Notes: generated from the letters alone by a model not told the origin. A stretch of DNA of 64,000 nucleotides from Bathymodiolus brooksi (GCA_963680875.1 OY804576.1:75893668-75957667), one strand, 5' to 3'. Numbered from the stretch's first letter, positions 12,768-24,065 are shown. Program-made: numbers and translations.

Positions 12768-13016
12768 ACTATACGATTAACACTGTTGGTTTATTAAAAG
12801 AAACAGGAACTACTTACGATTCGCCATCAACTGGGTTCATCCCCGGGTGTTTTGTTTTTGTTTTTGCGGGGAGGGGGGTTCTCATGTCCGTGTTACTCTT
12901 CATTTTAGTTTTAGTGTTATGGGTTTTATCTGTCTTCGTCCTGTGTATTGTGTGCCCAATATTGCCTATGTCTAGATTGTCCATCCTTGATTTCCCCCTT
13001 CGGTTTTTCTCTAACG
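12768..13016 (+). repeat. Dispersed repeat, copy 1 (GATTAACACTGTTGGTTT)
   Basis: The same block occurs at 14310-14462 and 25048-25220: AACACTGTTGGTTTNTTAAA, GATTCGCCATCAACTGGGT, CATCCCCGGGTGTTTTG, a G-rich patch, then TTCTCATGTCCGTGTTACTC. This copy extends further to CCCCCTTCGG. Non-coding. Confidence 0.65.
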
Positions 13017-14106
13017 CTGTATCGTTTATTTTCTTCGTGTAGATGAGAAATTATTTTTATGACACATTAATGTATAATCGTAATTCTCCTTTCTATTCAT
13101 TCTTCTAATTGTAAAGGCATGAGTACGTGCATATCCGTGTATATTGTGTCTTTAAACACACACTGTAGGGATTTTAAATTGTCACCATGCACCTAAATGA
13201 CCGAGAGTTCTATTAAATATTATTTATTTATGTAAATAAGTGATGTAAGTGTACTATAACCGGATATTACCTGTTAAACATACCATCAGCTATTTATAAA
13301 GGATTGAACTTAAAGGGGCATTAGCTACGATTTTGACAAAAAAAAATATATGTTTTGGAAATTGGTAAATAGCTTTAAAATGATGAAATAAAGGTAAATA
13401 TTTCACATTAAACAGCTTATCGAACCACTTTTCTCCTTTTGAGAACGAAAATTACCATCGATTAATTATTTCCTTGCAAGCAAATAATTTGACTTCGCGT
13501 TTTCCGTTTGCAACTGACCTTACTAGTGACAGGTAAAAACGAATAATTTGTATTTTGTCGCTTATTAACTGCAAACTTGCATGGTTCTTTGTCCGTAATT
13601 AACACCGACTAAAAGCAGATTCACAAAAAATAAGAAAATTAATCAGATGGCGTCCATTTCTTGATCGATCTCAAAACACGAGCAGTTGCACGTTTTTTCC
13701 CCGATGAGCGTACATTTCATAACATTTATAAGTTACAGAAACACGTTTTATTAAGGCATAAATCATATCTGATAGTTTTTATGGGTAACAACAATTTACG
13801 ATTATTGTATAATAATTTCCTCGTACAAACATTTGTATTTTTAAGTATCCAATATGTTATACATGTATATATATTGAGTCCATGTGTAGTAGTTCATCGT
13901 GATCACTAAATATGGATTTATGACGGAAGTACTGAAACGTGTCCTGGTTTATGACAAATTCACACTCTATACGTTTAGGATATTAACGTTCCTCCGGTTT
14001 TTCTTCTTCTCGTATTTCCTTGTAATAAGTGTTTTCCCGATCAGTTTACATGATGTCAAATCTGATAGGGATGATTCGCTGGAGGTGTAGTATTTCAGGA
14101 TTGTGC
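13017..14106. other. Unannotated intergenic DNA
   Basis: Two open frames of 63-82 codons start near 13661 and 13899 but show no recognisable domain or splice context. I see no supported gene. Confidence 0.45.
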
Positions 14107-14309
14107 CTTGATGCACAACCTTGTAATCACGATTTATTTAAATGGACTCCGTTCGATTAAGATGTTTAATGAATGATACATGTAATTATACCCCATTTAT
14201 ATACTCTACAAGTTACATATGAAAAGAAAACAATACCACAGTGTCCAAAATTCCAGCGAAAAATCGTACAAGTAAAGGCAAAATTTATACCCTAACACAC
14301 ATGGAATAT

Positions 14310-14462
14310 GATTAACACTGTTGGTTTCTTAAAAGAAACAGGAACTGCTTACGATTCGCCATCAACTGGGTCCATCCCCGGGTGTTTTGTTTTTGTTTTT
14401 GCGGGGAGGGGGGTTCTCATGTCCGTGTTACTCTTCATTTTAGTTTTAGTGTTGTGGTTTTT
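14310..14462 (+). repeat. Dispersed repeat, copy 2 (GATTAACACTGTTGGTTT)
   Basis: Truncated relative to 12768-13016. It stops after GTTTTAGTGTTGTGG. The orthologous copy in duplication B is at 25048-25220. Confidence 0.65.
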
Positions 14463-14510
14463 TTTATAGTTATTGGTATAGGCACTTCAAAAAGTGCGGG
14501 GTTTAAACTA

Positions 14511-14657
14511 GATACAACATTATGTGATAAAGTTTGTTAGTGACTTGCGACAGGTTGTTGGTTTTCTCATGGGTACTCCGGTTTCCTCCATCAATAAAAC
14601 TGACCGCCACGATATAACTGAAATATTGCTGAAAGTGGCGTTAAACACCATAACCCT
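14511..14657 (+). repeat. SINE family 2, 5'-truncated
   Basis: Carries TGTGATAAAGTTTGTTAGTG, GGTTTCCTCCATCAATAAAA, CCACGATATAACTGAAATAT and GTGGCGTTAAACACCATAA. The tRNA-like head is missing. Confidence 0.7.
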
Positions 14658-14811
14658 AACACTAAGCTAGTTTCATGAACCCGAACCTATGAATAAGTAA
14701 AATGCGTTGTTATGTAATACGGGATACTACTAAAAGGGCAATAATAACATTATCATGTATCGTTTGATGTGTTTGTTGATATATTACTTCCTGAATTTAA
14801 TGGGGATATAA

Positions 14812-15076
14812 GGGACGGACCATTTATCTTGAAAGGGGGGGGGGGGGGTATGTTTTTTTTTCTAAAAAAATATTCTGATTCCCAATGTTGCTGAAAAAAA
14901 TATTCTGATTTTGGTGGAGGGTAAAAAAAAATCTGATTCAGAGTTTTTGTCATATAACCTAATGTTAAATTCTGAAGGAAAAAAAATTGAACTCTCGTGT
15001 TGTCCGAAAAAAAATTTCTGAACGAAACAAAAAACCATACCCCCCCTCCCCTGCTGCAAGTTAAATGGTCGGTCCC
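14812..15076 (-). mobile_element. Harbinger-like MITE, copy 2 (inverted)
   Basis: Ends GGGACGGACCATTTA and TAAATGGTCGGTCCC, flanked by TAA on both sides (14809-14811 and 15077-15079). The interior is the reverse complement of copy 1, with repeated AATATTCTGATT. It is absent from the matching place in duplication B (near 25610), which supports insertion in copy A or precise loss in B. Confidence 0.8.
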
Positions 15077-15847
15077 TAATGTATGATCATTATTTAACGT
15101 CAACTTCGCAGAATTTCAGCTATTGTCATGACTAGAGCCAATCATCATACAATAAATCACGTTCGAAACAGTGGCACTGGGATGGGGCTAAAGATTTAGA
15201 ATGATCTAGATATAATACTGTTTAAGCCATACGGTCTGTTTGATGGCCTGGTCGATTAGTAAATATATGTAATTGACGCCAATTAAAGTTTATAAGGAAT
15301 TGATTGTAAAGGCTCGAATTCCTTAAATTATTTATTGAATACTAGTATGACATAATATCTGCAACTTTGTATTGTGAAGACGGGATTAATTAATAAATAA
15401 AATATGAGTAAAACGATGGACAGAAAGAATAATACTAACAAACAATAACAAAGTGTTCTTGTTCCATTTCCTAGTACATTGTATATAAATAATATCACAC
15501 TTTTAAAATTCTCTGCGATATCCTTTTCTTTTTCTATTAAACTAATTAGTTGTATTATTTAACATGTTAATATACTAATTAAGCATAAGTGCTGTGGTAT
15601 TTTTTAATTTATATTCTGAAATCATTCAATGTTAAAAGCTAAAAAAAAGTATTTTTTTAAATAACAGAATAAACAAATTATGTAAGACTCCTTTAGAGGT
15701 CAGGCAAAGGTCAATTTGATCAACCGAAACGCGAAATTACAATGCTTATGCAAGATCCCTTAAATAAAAAAGGACGGATTGGAATCGGGTATGAAGATCA
15801 TCTATGAAGAGGAAAGTGAAATTAAAATAGATTCCCCTTATTTTGAT
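15077..15847. other. Unannotated part of duplication A
   Basis: Unique-looking AT-rich sequence matched by 25618-27043 in copy B except for the hAT insertion there. No gene seen. Confidence 0.5.
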
Positions 15848-16025
15848 GTTGTGGGTTCGACTCCCACTCAGGGCGAGGTGTACAACATCATGTGATAAAG
15901 TTTGTCAGTGACTTGCGACAGGTCGGTGGTTTTCTCCGGGTCCTCCGGTTTCCTCCACCAATAAAACTGATCGCCACGATATAACTGAAATATTGTTGAA
16001 AGTGGCGTTAAACACCATAAAACCA
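15848..16025 (+). repeat. SINE family 2
   Basis: The head remnant TGGGTTCGACTCCCACT is a B-box match. It is followed by GGGCGAGGTGTACAACATC, TGTGATAAAGTTTGTCAGTG, GGTCGGTGGTTTTCTCCGGG and GTGGCGTTAAACACCATAA. Confidence 0.75.
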
Positions 16026-16324
16026 AATAAAACCCTCATTTAGACAAAAACCAAAAAACGATAACCAGAAATGATAAAAAAAAAATAAAAAAAACATAAG
16101 AACATTCCATGATATAAACGTGATGTAAACAAAGGCATAATCATGACTGAAATGATACATCTTTCAAATTTAATAAATAGATATATTACACTTTACGTTT
16201 TTATTTTCCCTATTGGTCTTTGTTAGCGCAGCCGGTCACTATTTTCGTATATGGACCGGTCACTATTTTAGTATATGGACCGGCCAGGTACCTGCATTAT
16301 TATTTTAGATAAAAAGTATAATAT

Positions 16325-16444
16325 AGCAAATAGTTCATGTCACTTCGGGTCATATGGCAGTATATGGACCGGTCCGTCACCAACAAAATATTATATGGAC
16401 CTCAGAAGCTTCCATATGACCCTCAGTGCCATGAACTATTTGCT
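16325..16444. repeat. Hairpin: inverted repeat with ~54-bp loop
   Basis: Arm TAGCAAATAGTTCATG...GGGTCATATGG pairs with CCATATGACCC...CATGAACTATTTGCTA. The loop contains ATATGGACCGGTCCGTCACC. In duplication B the loop is in the opposite orientation (27505-27600). Confidence 0.7.
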
Positions 16445-16889
16445 ATATATGAAATTATTCAGGTTGAATTAATTTATGTTTTCGTTTATTTGAAGATTTC
16501 TGAAGTCAATTTCGTCAAGGTACATTAAACAATGAGGAGTAAACAAGGTGTAAATATATTTACATTGCCTGAAGCGAATGAAATATCAATCACAGAATAT
16601 TTTAAATTGATTTTCTAAAATTTAAACTGATTTCTGTAAAATTATAGATAATACTATATGATTCGAATTGAAACATTATGACAGATTTAAATTTTTCACT
16701 TTGTAAAAATATTTCTCGGATAATAGGTTAATATAAGTACATTTGTAAATGATGAATGTTTGTGATGTATATCTGTCATTCGAAATATTTATCCTTTTAA
16801 GTGTATTTTCATTGCTCTTTCACTGTTAACTTTCATCAAGGACGTCACGTGTCTTCTTTTCGTGGTGTTATACTCTAGTACATATGTAA
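16445..16889. other. Unannotated DNA private to copy A
   Basis: AT-rich; nothing recognised. Absent from copy B. Confidence 0.4.
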
Positions 16890-17163
16890 GGGACCGACCA
16901 TTTAACTTGAAGGGGGGGGAGTTATGGTTTTTTTGTTTCGTTCAGAACACGAGAGTTAGATTATTTATTTTTTTTGTCGAGCAAAGCGCGAATTTTTTTT
17001 CCAGAAATCAACATTAGGTTATATGACAAAAACTCTGAATCAGATTATTTTATTTTTCCTCCACCAAAATCAGAATATTTTTTTCAGCAACATTGGGAAT
17101 CAGAATATTTTTTTAGAAAAAAAACATAACCCCCCCCCCCCTTCAAGTTAAATGGTCGTTCCC
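16890..17163 (+). mobile_element. Harbinger-like MITE, copy 3
   Basis: Ends GGGACCGACCATTTAACTTG and CAAGTTAAATGGTCGTTCCC. TAA lies on the left (16887-16889) and CAA on the right, so the target duplication is imperfect. It has G and C tracts just inside the ends and the family's AATCAGAATATTTTTTT interior. Confidence 0.75.
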
Positions 17164-17846
17164 CAACTAGCTATAGGTGTGTTTTATTACTCCCAGCTAC
17201 ATTTCTCATAAACCAAATTATAACCTCACTGACCTCAAGTGTTAAAAGTTTCCAGACCACCTGTCATGGTGTCATTTTTGGTTCAATTTCTTATTTTGAT
17301 GAAATTTTATATTTCAGCAAAATTAGAAATGTTTTCATTATAAGGTTTTACTAGAATGAATTATATTTCATTTTGGCATAATTTATTTATTCAGACATTT
17401 TGATTTTGTTTGAAATGAATATTTTGAAAAATCATTTTATCAGAAATTTAGCAACTAATCAAAGTCCAGATTTTATCCAACCTCAGGGTATGTTATATAA
17501 CTTCTTTGCGGCGAAAGACATTTGAGCAAATTGACAGGACAACAGAGAGAAATAAAACGGACATAAGAGCGACAACTTGTAACCCATTTTAGCGAAAATT
17601 TAATAACCCATTTGAGCGAGAATAAAATCTCTTCCGTTATTTCTTTTTTTATTTATAATAAAAATCAGCGCTATTTTAAAAGTTTAAAGCAAATATATAC
17701 ATAAAGATAAGGTGATAGTCTCATAATTCCGTTCTTGCTTGGTATTTAAACCCAAGAGTACGGGTGTACTGTTCACGAGAAATTTCACCACTATAATACT
17801 TCTGAACCATATCATGCAAGTGTTTATTTTTATTCTTTTCCACCCT
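17164..17846. other. Unannotated DNA private to copy A
   Basis: AT-rich. Near 17500-17620 are motifs such as ACATTTGAGC and CATTTGAGCGAGAATAAAAT. These look like diverged reverse complements of the GTCGCTCAAATGTCC motifs to the right of the 29-bp array (19586-19715). Confidence 0.4.
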
Positions 17847-19126
17847 GGATTGTGGAAGTACTGTGTCCATGCTCCTGATTGTGGCAGTACTGTGTCCATG
17901 CTCCTGATTGTGGCAGTACTGTGTCCATGCTCCTGATTGTGGCAGTACTGTGTCCATGCTCCTGTTTGTGGCAGTACTGTGTCCATGCTCCTGATTGTGG
18001 CAGTACTATGTCCATGCTCCTGATTGTGGAAGTACTGTGTCCATGCTTCTGATTGTGGCAGTACTGTGTCCATGCTCGTGATTGTGGCAGTACTGTGTCC
18101 ATGCTCGTGATTGTGGCAGTACTGTGTCCATGCTCCTGATTGTGGCAGTACTGTGTCCATGCTCCTGATTGTGGCAGTACTGTGTCCATGCTCCTGATTG
18201 TGGCACTACTGTGTCCATGCTCCTGATTGTGGCAGTACTGTATCCATGCTCCTGATTGTGGCAGTACTGTGTCCATGCTCCTGATTGTGGCAGTACTGTG
18301 TCCATGCTCCTGATTGTGGAAGTACTGTGTCCATGCTCCTGATTGTGGAAGTACTGTGTCCATGCTCCTGATTGTGGCAGTACTGTGTCCATGCTCCTGA
18401 TTGTGGCAGTACTATGTCCATGCTCCTGATTGTGGCAGTACTGTGTCCATGCTCCTGATTGTGGCAGTACTGTGTCCATGCTCCTGATTGTGGCAGTACT
18501 ATGTCCATGCTCCTGATTGTGGCAGTACTGTGTCCATGCTCCTGATTGTGGCAGTACTGTGTCCATGCTCCTGATTGTGGCAGTACTGTGTCCATGCTCC
18601 TGATTGTGGCAGTACTGTGTCCATGCTCCTGATTGTGGAAGTACTGTGTCCATGCTCCTGATTGTGGAAGTACTGTGTCCATGCTCCTGATTGTGGCAGT
18701 ACTGTGTCCATGCTCCTGATTGTGGCAGTACTATGTCCATGCTCCTGATTGTGGCAGTACTGTGTCCATGCTCCTGATTGTGGCAGTACTGTGTCCATGC
18801 TCCTGATTGTGGCAGTACTATGTCCATGCTCCTGATTGTGGCAGTACTGTGTCCATGCTCCTGATTGTGGCAGTACTGTGTCCATGCTCCTGATTGTGGC
18901 AGTACTGTGTCCATGCTCCTGATTGTGGCAGTACTGTGTCCATGCTCCTGATTGTGGCAGTACTGTGTCCATGCTCCTGATTGTGGAAGTACTGTGTCCA
19001 TGCTCCTGATTGTGGAAGTACTGTGTCCATGCTCCTGATTGTGGCAGTACTGTGTCCATGCTCCTGATTGTGGCAGTACTGTGTCCATGCTCCTGATTGT
19101 GGAAGTACTATGTCCATGCTCCTGAT
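17847..19126 (+). repeat. Minisatellite, 29-bp unit, ~44 copies (copy A)
   Basis: The unit is TGATTGTGGCAGTACTGTGT plus CCATGCTCC. Variant units (GGAAGTACT doublets at 18318/18347, 18637/18666 and 18985/19014; CTATGTCC at 18411/18498 and 18730/18818) recur every 319-348 bp, or 11-12 units, which shows higher-order structure. 29 is not a multiple of 3 and the unit has no stop on the minus strand. All three minus frames therefore stay open, giving a spurious 360-codon frame (18006-19088). Confidence 0.95.
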
Positions 19127-19911
19127 TTGGATATAGTTAGTTGTTTGTAGTTTCAATAACACGTCAATACTCTATCCACAAAATTTGGGGAAAATTTTGA
19201 TTCCATGGTAACATACCAATCTCAGATTTAGACCTTCTGTATTCCTGACTTAAACCTACTTTCTGTATTTGTCCCCACCATTCCTGGACAAGATGAAATA
19301 TGTAACATCTAATTTTGACATTTCAGAATATTTCCTTCAATACCTTCATGGTTGCCAGTTCAAAATCCACATGGACAATAGCAGGATTAAGCTGTAATCC
19401 ATTGTCAAAGCATAGTGTGACAGTAGTTGACAAGCAGTGACGATAAACATTTTTCGATTTTCAAGACAACAAGACAAATAATAACGGAACCTAGTGACCA
19501 TTCTGGACCGTTACCTTTATGTCCATCTTGACTAAATGATAACAATTTAGTCAACTAAAACAAACTCATGTAATACTTTAGATAGATGTTGTGAGAGTCG
19601 CTCAATTGTCCACATAGATTTTAGGGTCAATTGAAATTGTGTCGCTCAAATGTCCACTTATATTGTCGCTCAAATGTCCACAGTGTAAATTTATTTGTTC
19701 GCTCAAATGTCCATCTTTGTCCATATTTGTATTTTATCAGAAAAACACTTAATCCTGGACAGAATATTGTTTTTGAGATAAGTGGTCACATTGTGGACAT
19801 GTAGATTTAATTAAGTATTTAGAAATTAATCAGTTGTGTTTGGTCGAATGGATTAGACATAAGTATGTTGATCGGTTAAATGTTGACGGGATATCAAATT
19901 GTAATTAGGTA
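19127..19911. other. Non-coding flank of the 29-bp array, shared by both duplications
   Basis: Matched by 28212-29011 in copy B. It contains three to four copies of GTCGCTCAAATGTCCA-like motifs at 19586-19715. No gene recognised. Confidence 0.55.
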
Positions 19912-19920
19912 TATAAAAAA

Positions 19921-20732
19921 GGGTACCGGTAAACTGAGAAACGAAACGGAACGAAACGAAACGAAACGAAACGAAAACAAAATCCAACGAAATCTGTAAA
20001 GTAAGAAAACGAAATCCAACGAAATGAAACGAAATCTGTAAAGTAAGAAACGAAATCCAACGAAATGAAACGAAATCTGTAAAGTAAGAAAACGAAATCC
20101 AACGAAATGAAACGAAATCTGTAAAGTAAGAAAACGAAATCCAACGAAATGAAACGAAATCTGTAAAGTAAGAAAACGAATTCCAACGGAAAGAAACGAC
20201 GAAATCTGTAAAGTAAGAAAACAAAATATAACGAAAAGAAACGAAATCCAACGAAAAGACTGAAATGAAATGACTGAGATGTGGAATACTAGTATTTGAA
20301 TGAATGCTGAATGTTATTGTAATTTTCAATCAAACTTCAATGTAGGATCCCGTGCGTCATGCTTCGTGACCATGGATAAAGGTAGCTTAGGATATCTCTA
20401 GTAGTGCTTACAAAGAATAAACGTTTATTTTTTTTCGATTCTTGTCTTACTATAATATATAATACAGATTTCGTTTCTTTTCGTCATATTTTGTTTTCTT
20501 ACTTTACAGATTTCGTCGTTTCTTTCCGTTGGAATTCGTTTTCTTACTTTACAGATTTCGTTTCATTTCGTTGGATTTCGTTTCCTTACTTTACAGATTT
20601 CTTTTCATTTCGTTGGATTTTGTTTCTTACTTTACAGATTTCGTTTCATTTCGTTGGATTTCGTTTTCTTACTTTACAGATTTCGTTGGATTTTGTTTTC
20701 GTTTCGTTTCGTTTCTCAGTTTACCGGTACCC
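19921..20732. mobile_element. Foldback element with 9-bp target duplication
   Basis: Begins GGGTACCGGTAAACTGAG and ends CTCAGTTTACCGGTACCC. The arms are built of ~42-bp repeats (GAAACGAAATCTGTAAAGTA, with ACGAAATCCAACGAAATG) facing each other across a ~230-bp centre. It is flanked by TATAAAAAA on both sides (19912-19920 and 20733-20741). The matching place in duplication B (29013-29022) has a single uninterrupted copy, a natural empty site. The long 5'-GGG termini and 9-bp duplication suggest a Mutator-like group. No transposase. Confidence 0.85.
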
Positions 20733-20973
20733 TATAAAAAAACAACAACAAATGATGTACATGTAATTATTTATCAATAGAAGACTCGAGTCTACACTTG
20801 TAATTATTTTAAATCTTATTTAAATACAGTAACTGATGTTTGATAAAAACAAGTGGACTAGAACAGAATTTTATCTTAAAATCAATGAAGGGAATAACAT
20901 TTTTTTAAATAATTTACTTTCAATAACAATTTAAATGAATAAAATTGTTTTTGTAAAATCGTGATTTTCAACC

Positions 20974-21013
20974 ATGATGGAGATACATATTTTTATCACA
21001 GCTTTGATACTTG
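20974..21013 (+). CDS. Duplicated first exon (signal peptide) of the nAChR-like gene, copy A
   Basis: Encodes [13 protein letters not shown] and ends with a split codon G before a strong GTAAGT donor. This is the same phase as exon 1 of gene 1 (29255-29291), from which it differs by an extra ATG and silent changes. It sits at the equivalent place in duplication A. No exons 2-6 follow before copy B, so it could be an alternative distal first exon of gene 1 (spliced to 36319 across ~15 kb) or an orphan left by the duplication. The first ATG has ACC before it. Start choice between the two ATGs is open. Confidence 0.6.
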
Positions 21014-21084
21014 GTAAGTTATAATTATTTAATCACAAAATTATATATATTTACAATATTTGTCTACATAGATATTATAAATGT

Positions 21085-21250
21085 CATACAAGAGGTTTGG
21101 ACGTATACAACTGGTTTGACCCCGCCACTTTTCGTTGAAGTGCCTGTACCAAGCCAGGAAAGTAAGAGGTCTGTTTATTTGTGTTAGGGGTATCGAATTT
21201 GCTCTTTTCTGTGATTTTTCTATTGGATTTTGGAACTGTTCCGACAGTGT
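21085..21250 (+). repeat. Dispersed ~165-bp repeat (GTTTGGACGTATA...GTTCCGACAGTG)
   Basis: Ordered blocks ACCCCGCCACTTTT, AGTGCCTGTACCAAG, GGAAAGTAAGAGG, GTGTTAGGGGTATCGA and TGGAACTGTTCCGACAGT recur at 23845-24015, 29365-29530, 33655-33828 and 60630-60830. Non-coding. Confidence 0.6.
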
Positions 21251-21467
21251 GGTATATATTTTTTTTGGGGGGGAGGGTCATTTTATTTGATTAAAATTAA
21301 CATCACAATATGGGGGAAAACATATATCTCTTCAGCGATTTTTTTTGTGTGTGTTTCTAGTAAACTTTTTTCTTATTTTACTTTTGTTCTGTTGTTATAT
21401 ACCTTTAAGATGTATTATTTATTCTTTCCACTTAAAATCCACCTGTGATGTAAATCTATTGTCTAAA

Positions 21468-21719
21468 CTCTCCATTATTTTTAAGGAATGGAGAGTTATG
21501 AACAATGTGGACTGGGGCGGAGTTATTGTTCTCTTTGTACTTTAGATACTATACACAGACTTTTTTTTGTTACAAGATTAATAATTAATAAAATTAATAA
21601 AGTACAATGGGTGGATTTAAAGTTGGTGAATGTCCTCGTTTCTCTCCATTCCTTAAAAACAATGGGCCTCGACCCCTTCAGGGCCTCGGCTCCATTATTT
21701 TTAAGGAATGGAGAGTTAC
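21468..21719. mobile_element. Palindromic element with CTCTCCATT/AATGGAGAG ends
   Basis: CTCTCCATTATTTTTAAGG pairs with GGAATGGAGAG. A second pair, CTCTCCATTCCTTAAAAAC and TTTTTAAGGAATGGAGAG, encloses CCTCGACCCCTTCAGGGCCT. Matched at 31285-31545 in copy B. The bases just before it hold one unit of what is a 22-unit array in copy B. Confidence 0.6.
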
Positions 21720-22285
21720 TTGGACATTCTCCTATACGTAATGTGTCGTGTCTTTAACGATCCGAAGCAAGGATGATTGAAAACTGTATTTTGCTCAGTT
21801 GTGAGAAAACTTACGCACCATGAGTTTAATAGACTTCTAACTCCTAATCAACAATGTAAAGCCATTTAAGATGTTATTTTCCAAAGCTTGTTTTCAATTT
21901 TTGCACAGATTGTCAAAGATACGTAATGCCTAAAATTAATTTAATTAATAAGAAAATTGAATTACTTGTGACTGTAACTTCAAAAGGATTATTTAAATTT
22001 ATTCACGGAGTAGCATCAATCAATCCAAATCAATCAACAGTTATCAAAGACTAACAAACAAATTACAGAAGCTAAACCGTTAATCTCGCATTCAGATATA
22101 TTGATTATGTTCTTTCAATTAATAATCCAAACTTTGCTAATTGGATTCTATTAATATACCACAAAATAAACCCGAGATAACGGCAACAACACAAACAACT
22201 TCCTGTGCTTAATTTGTTGACATTGTCCTTGAATTTGACACAATTTTATTATTAAGCAAAAACGTATACTTAGAAATCAAATTTA
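21720..22285. other. Unannotated part of duplication A
   Basis: Matched in copy B; AT-rich, no gene recognised. Confidence 0.5.
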
Positions 22286-22560
22286 GCTTCTGGAATAACC
22301 TTCATTAGGTACGCTCAAAATTGAAAGATTGGAAAGCCAAATAATTTAAAGTTTTGGGAGCAATACAACAAAAGGGCCTAAGCAGGATAGTCAAAATGGG
22401 CTAAGGTCACATATACATGAGGGAGGAGAATCTTAGTTTTATTAATAATTACATTATTAAAATTAGATGTTTGTTGTATCTTTTGACACATAGTGTATCG
22501 CCAAAGAAAAACACATGTAAAGATACAACAAACGTCTAATTTTAATTAGATTGTATTTGA
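22286..22560. repeat. Dispersed repeat plus short hairpin
   Basis: GGAATAACCTTCATTAGGTA and AGATTGGAAAGCCAAATAAT recur in copy B (32115-32275) and in diverged form at 45985-46610. At 22455-22550 a hairpin pairs TTAGATGTTTGTTGTATCTT with AAGATACAACAAACGTCTAA. Confidence 0.55.
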
Positions 22561-22763
22561 CAAATATGGTAATCTATCGACCAGACTTTATGACAAAAAT
22601 AGACGATTTTGACTTATGTTATTATCAATTTTATACACATTGATAGGAATATATCAACCACTCCAGCTTATGGAATTTATATTTCACAATTACTCCATTA
22701 CGTTCGGTCTTGCAGTTCGTATTGAGACTGTTTCCAAAGCCATCTGAGTTTTCTTCAAGTAAG

Positions 22764-23014
22764 GCCCGGGTTGCTCAATGAGTTAGGAAGTTGGATTACC
22801 TAACAACTCATACAAGCCTATCACCGATACGGCGTGGGTTCGCGCCCGGCTTTGTAAATTGCAAAAAAGGGTGCACTTGACTTGCTGCCGCAAGTGATAA
22901 AGCTTACCAGTTGCTTGTCCATGGTCGGTGGTTCTCTCCGGGTACTCCGGCTTCTTCCACCACTAAAACTGGTCGCCATGATATAGCTGAAATATTGCTG
23001 AAAGTGGCGTTAAA
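22764..23014 (+). repeat. tRNA-headed SINE, family 3
   Basis: The head is GCCCGGGTTGCTCAATGAGT with GTGGGTTCGCGCCCGGC as B box. The body has GGTGCACTTGACTTGCTGCC. The 3' part, shared with family 2, has GGTCGGTGGTTCTCTCCGGG, CATGATATAGCTGAAATATT and GTGGCGTTAAACAC. Confidence 0.75.
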
Positions 23015-23286
23015 CACAAAAAATCAAATCTTCTTCAAGTACTACACTATTTAGCCAAAGATTTTTAAAGAATCGTCTCTTCTCATCTAATCTTTCAAAA
23101 AGTCTTGCAGGAGATACCAACATCTTGTTGAACAGTATTCTGTCACTTGCTCACAGTTGGAGAGAGATGGCATTGGCAATTCGATTTTGGTTCAAAGTTG
23201 AAAATTGTTTCTTTATAATGTCTTATGATACCCTTGTCACGACTCGTGTACTACCGGTATGTGTCATTTAAATAATGGCTTAACCG

Positions 23287-23634
23287 CATCGGTGGTGTAA
23301 TGGTTAGCGTGCTCGCCTCGAGTGAGGTAGATCGTGGGTTCGAGCTCCGATCGGACCAAACCAAAGACTATAACATTGGTATTTGTTGCTTCTCCGCTAG
23401 GCACATAGCATTAAGGAGAAAGAGCAAAGACTGGATGTCTCGAAATCAGGATAATGTGTCAGAGTGGGAAGAAATGTCTATCCACGGACTGTTGTTTCAG
23501 TGAGCTAGCACTATAAAAATCCAACTAAGCGCGTTGGTCTTCGTACAAAGCGGACATCATATCATTTCATTGAAAATGTACTTGTTCTCGCCATGATATA
23601 GCGAGTTGGCTTTAAGCAACAACCACTCACTCAC
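23287..23634 (+). repeat. tRNA-derived SINE, family 1
   Basis: Head CATCGGTGGTGTAATGGTTA, B box GGGTTCGAGCTCC. Body GGAGAAAGAGCAAAGACTGG. Tail CGCCATGATATAGCGAGTTG with CACTCACTCAC. The orthologous copy in duplication B is at 33113, so it predates the duplication. Confidence 0.85.
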
Positions 23635-23844
23635 GTAAATAATGGTAAAAACTACCGATTATCATTTGTAGAACTGGTATATTATTGTACATATGAGAAC
23701 ATTTGAGTCACAAAGAATAAATATATAATGTATTAATTTCAAGATTATGGTTCAGAGCACCTATGCTAATCTCCTAGTAATGTGTGATTGTAGTTATATT
23801 ACCCACATGTTGAATACACTTACATGACTGCACAATTTCACTAA

Positions 23845-24015
23845 GATATGAGGTTTGGACTCAAATATTGGCTTAACTCCGGACCTTTTATTAGAGTACC
23901 TTTACCAAGAAAGGAGAGTGAGAAGTAGTCATGTACATGTGTGTTAGAGAGTCAATATTGCCCGTTTTTACCACCTTCTTATTGAACTTTGGAGCTGTTC
24001 TGACAGTGGGGTAAT
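23845..24015 (+). repeat. Dispersed ~165-bp repeat, second copy in duplication A
   Basis: Diverged version of 21085-21250: GAGGTTTGGACTCAAATA, AGAGTACCTTTACCAAG, TTTGGAGCTGTTCTGACAGT. Confidence 0.5.
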
Positions 24016-24057
24016 TTTGTTTTTCATTTTATTACAAATACTCACTGCTATTAAATA

Positions 24058-24065
<8 letters not shown>

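Noticed and set aside
18006..19088. 360-codon minus-strand open frame
   Set aside because: It lies wholly in the 29-bp minisatellite. All three minus frames are open because the unit has no stop, and there is no start context or splice support.
19853..20780. Phe/Ser/Arg-rich open frames on both strands
   Set aside because: Translations of the GAAACGAAATC repeats in the arms of the foldback element.
23287..23360. Apparent tRNA gene
   Set aside because: A and B boxes are present but the cloverleaf is imperfect, and the sequence continues into a SINE body found many times in the window.
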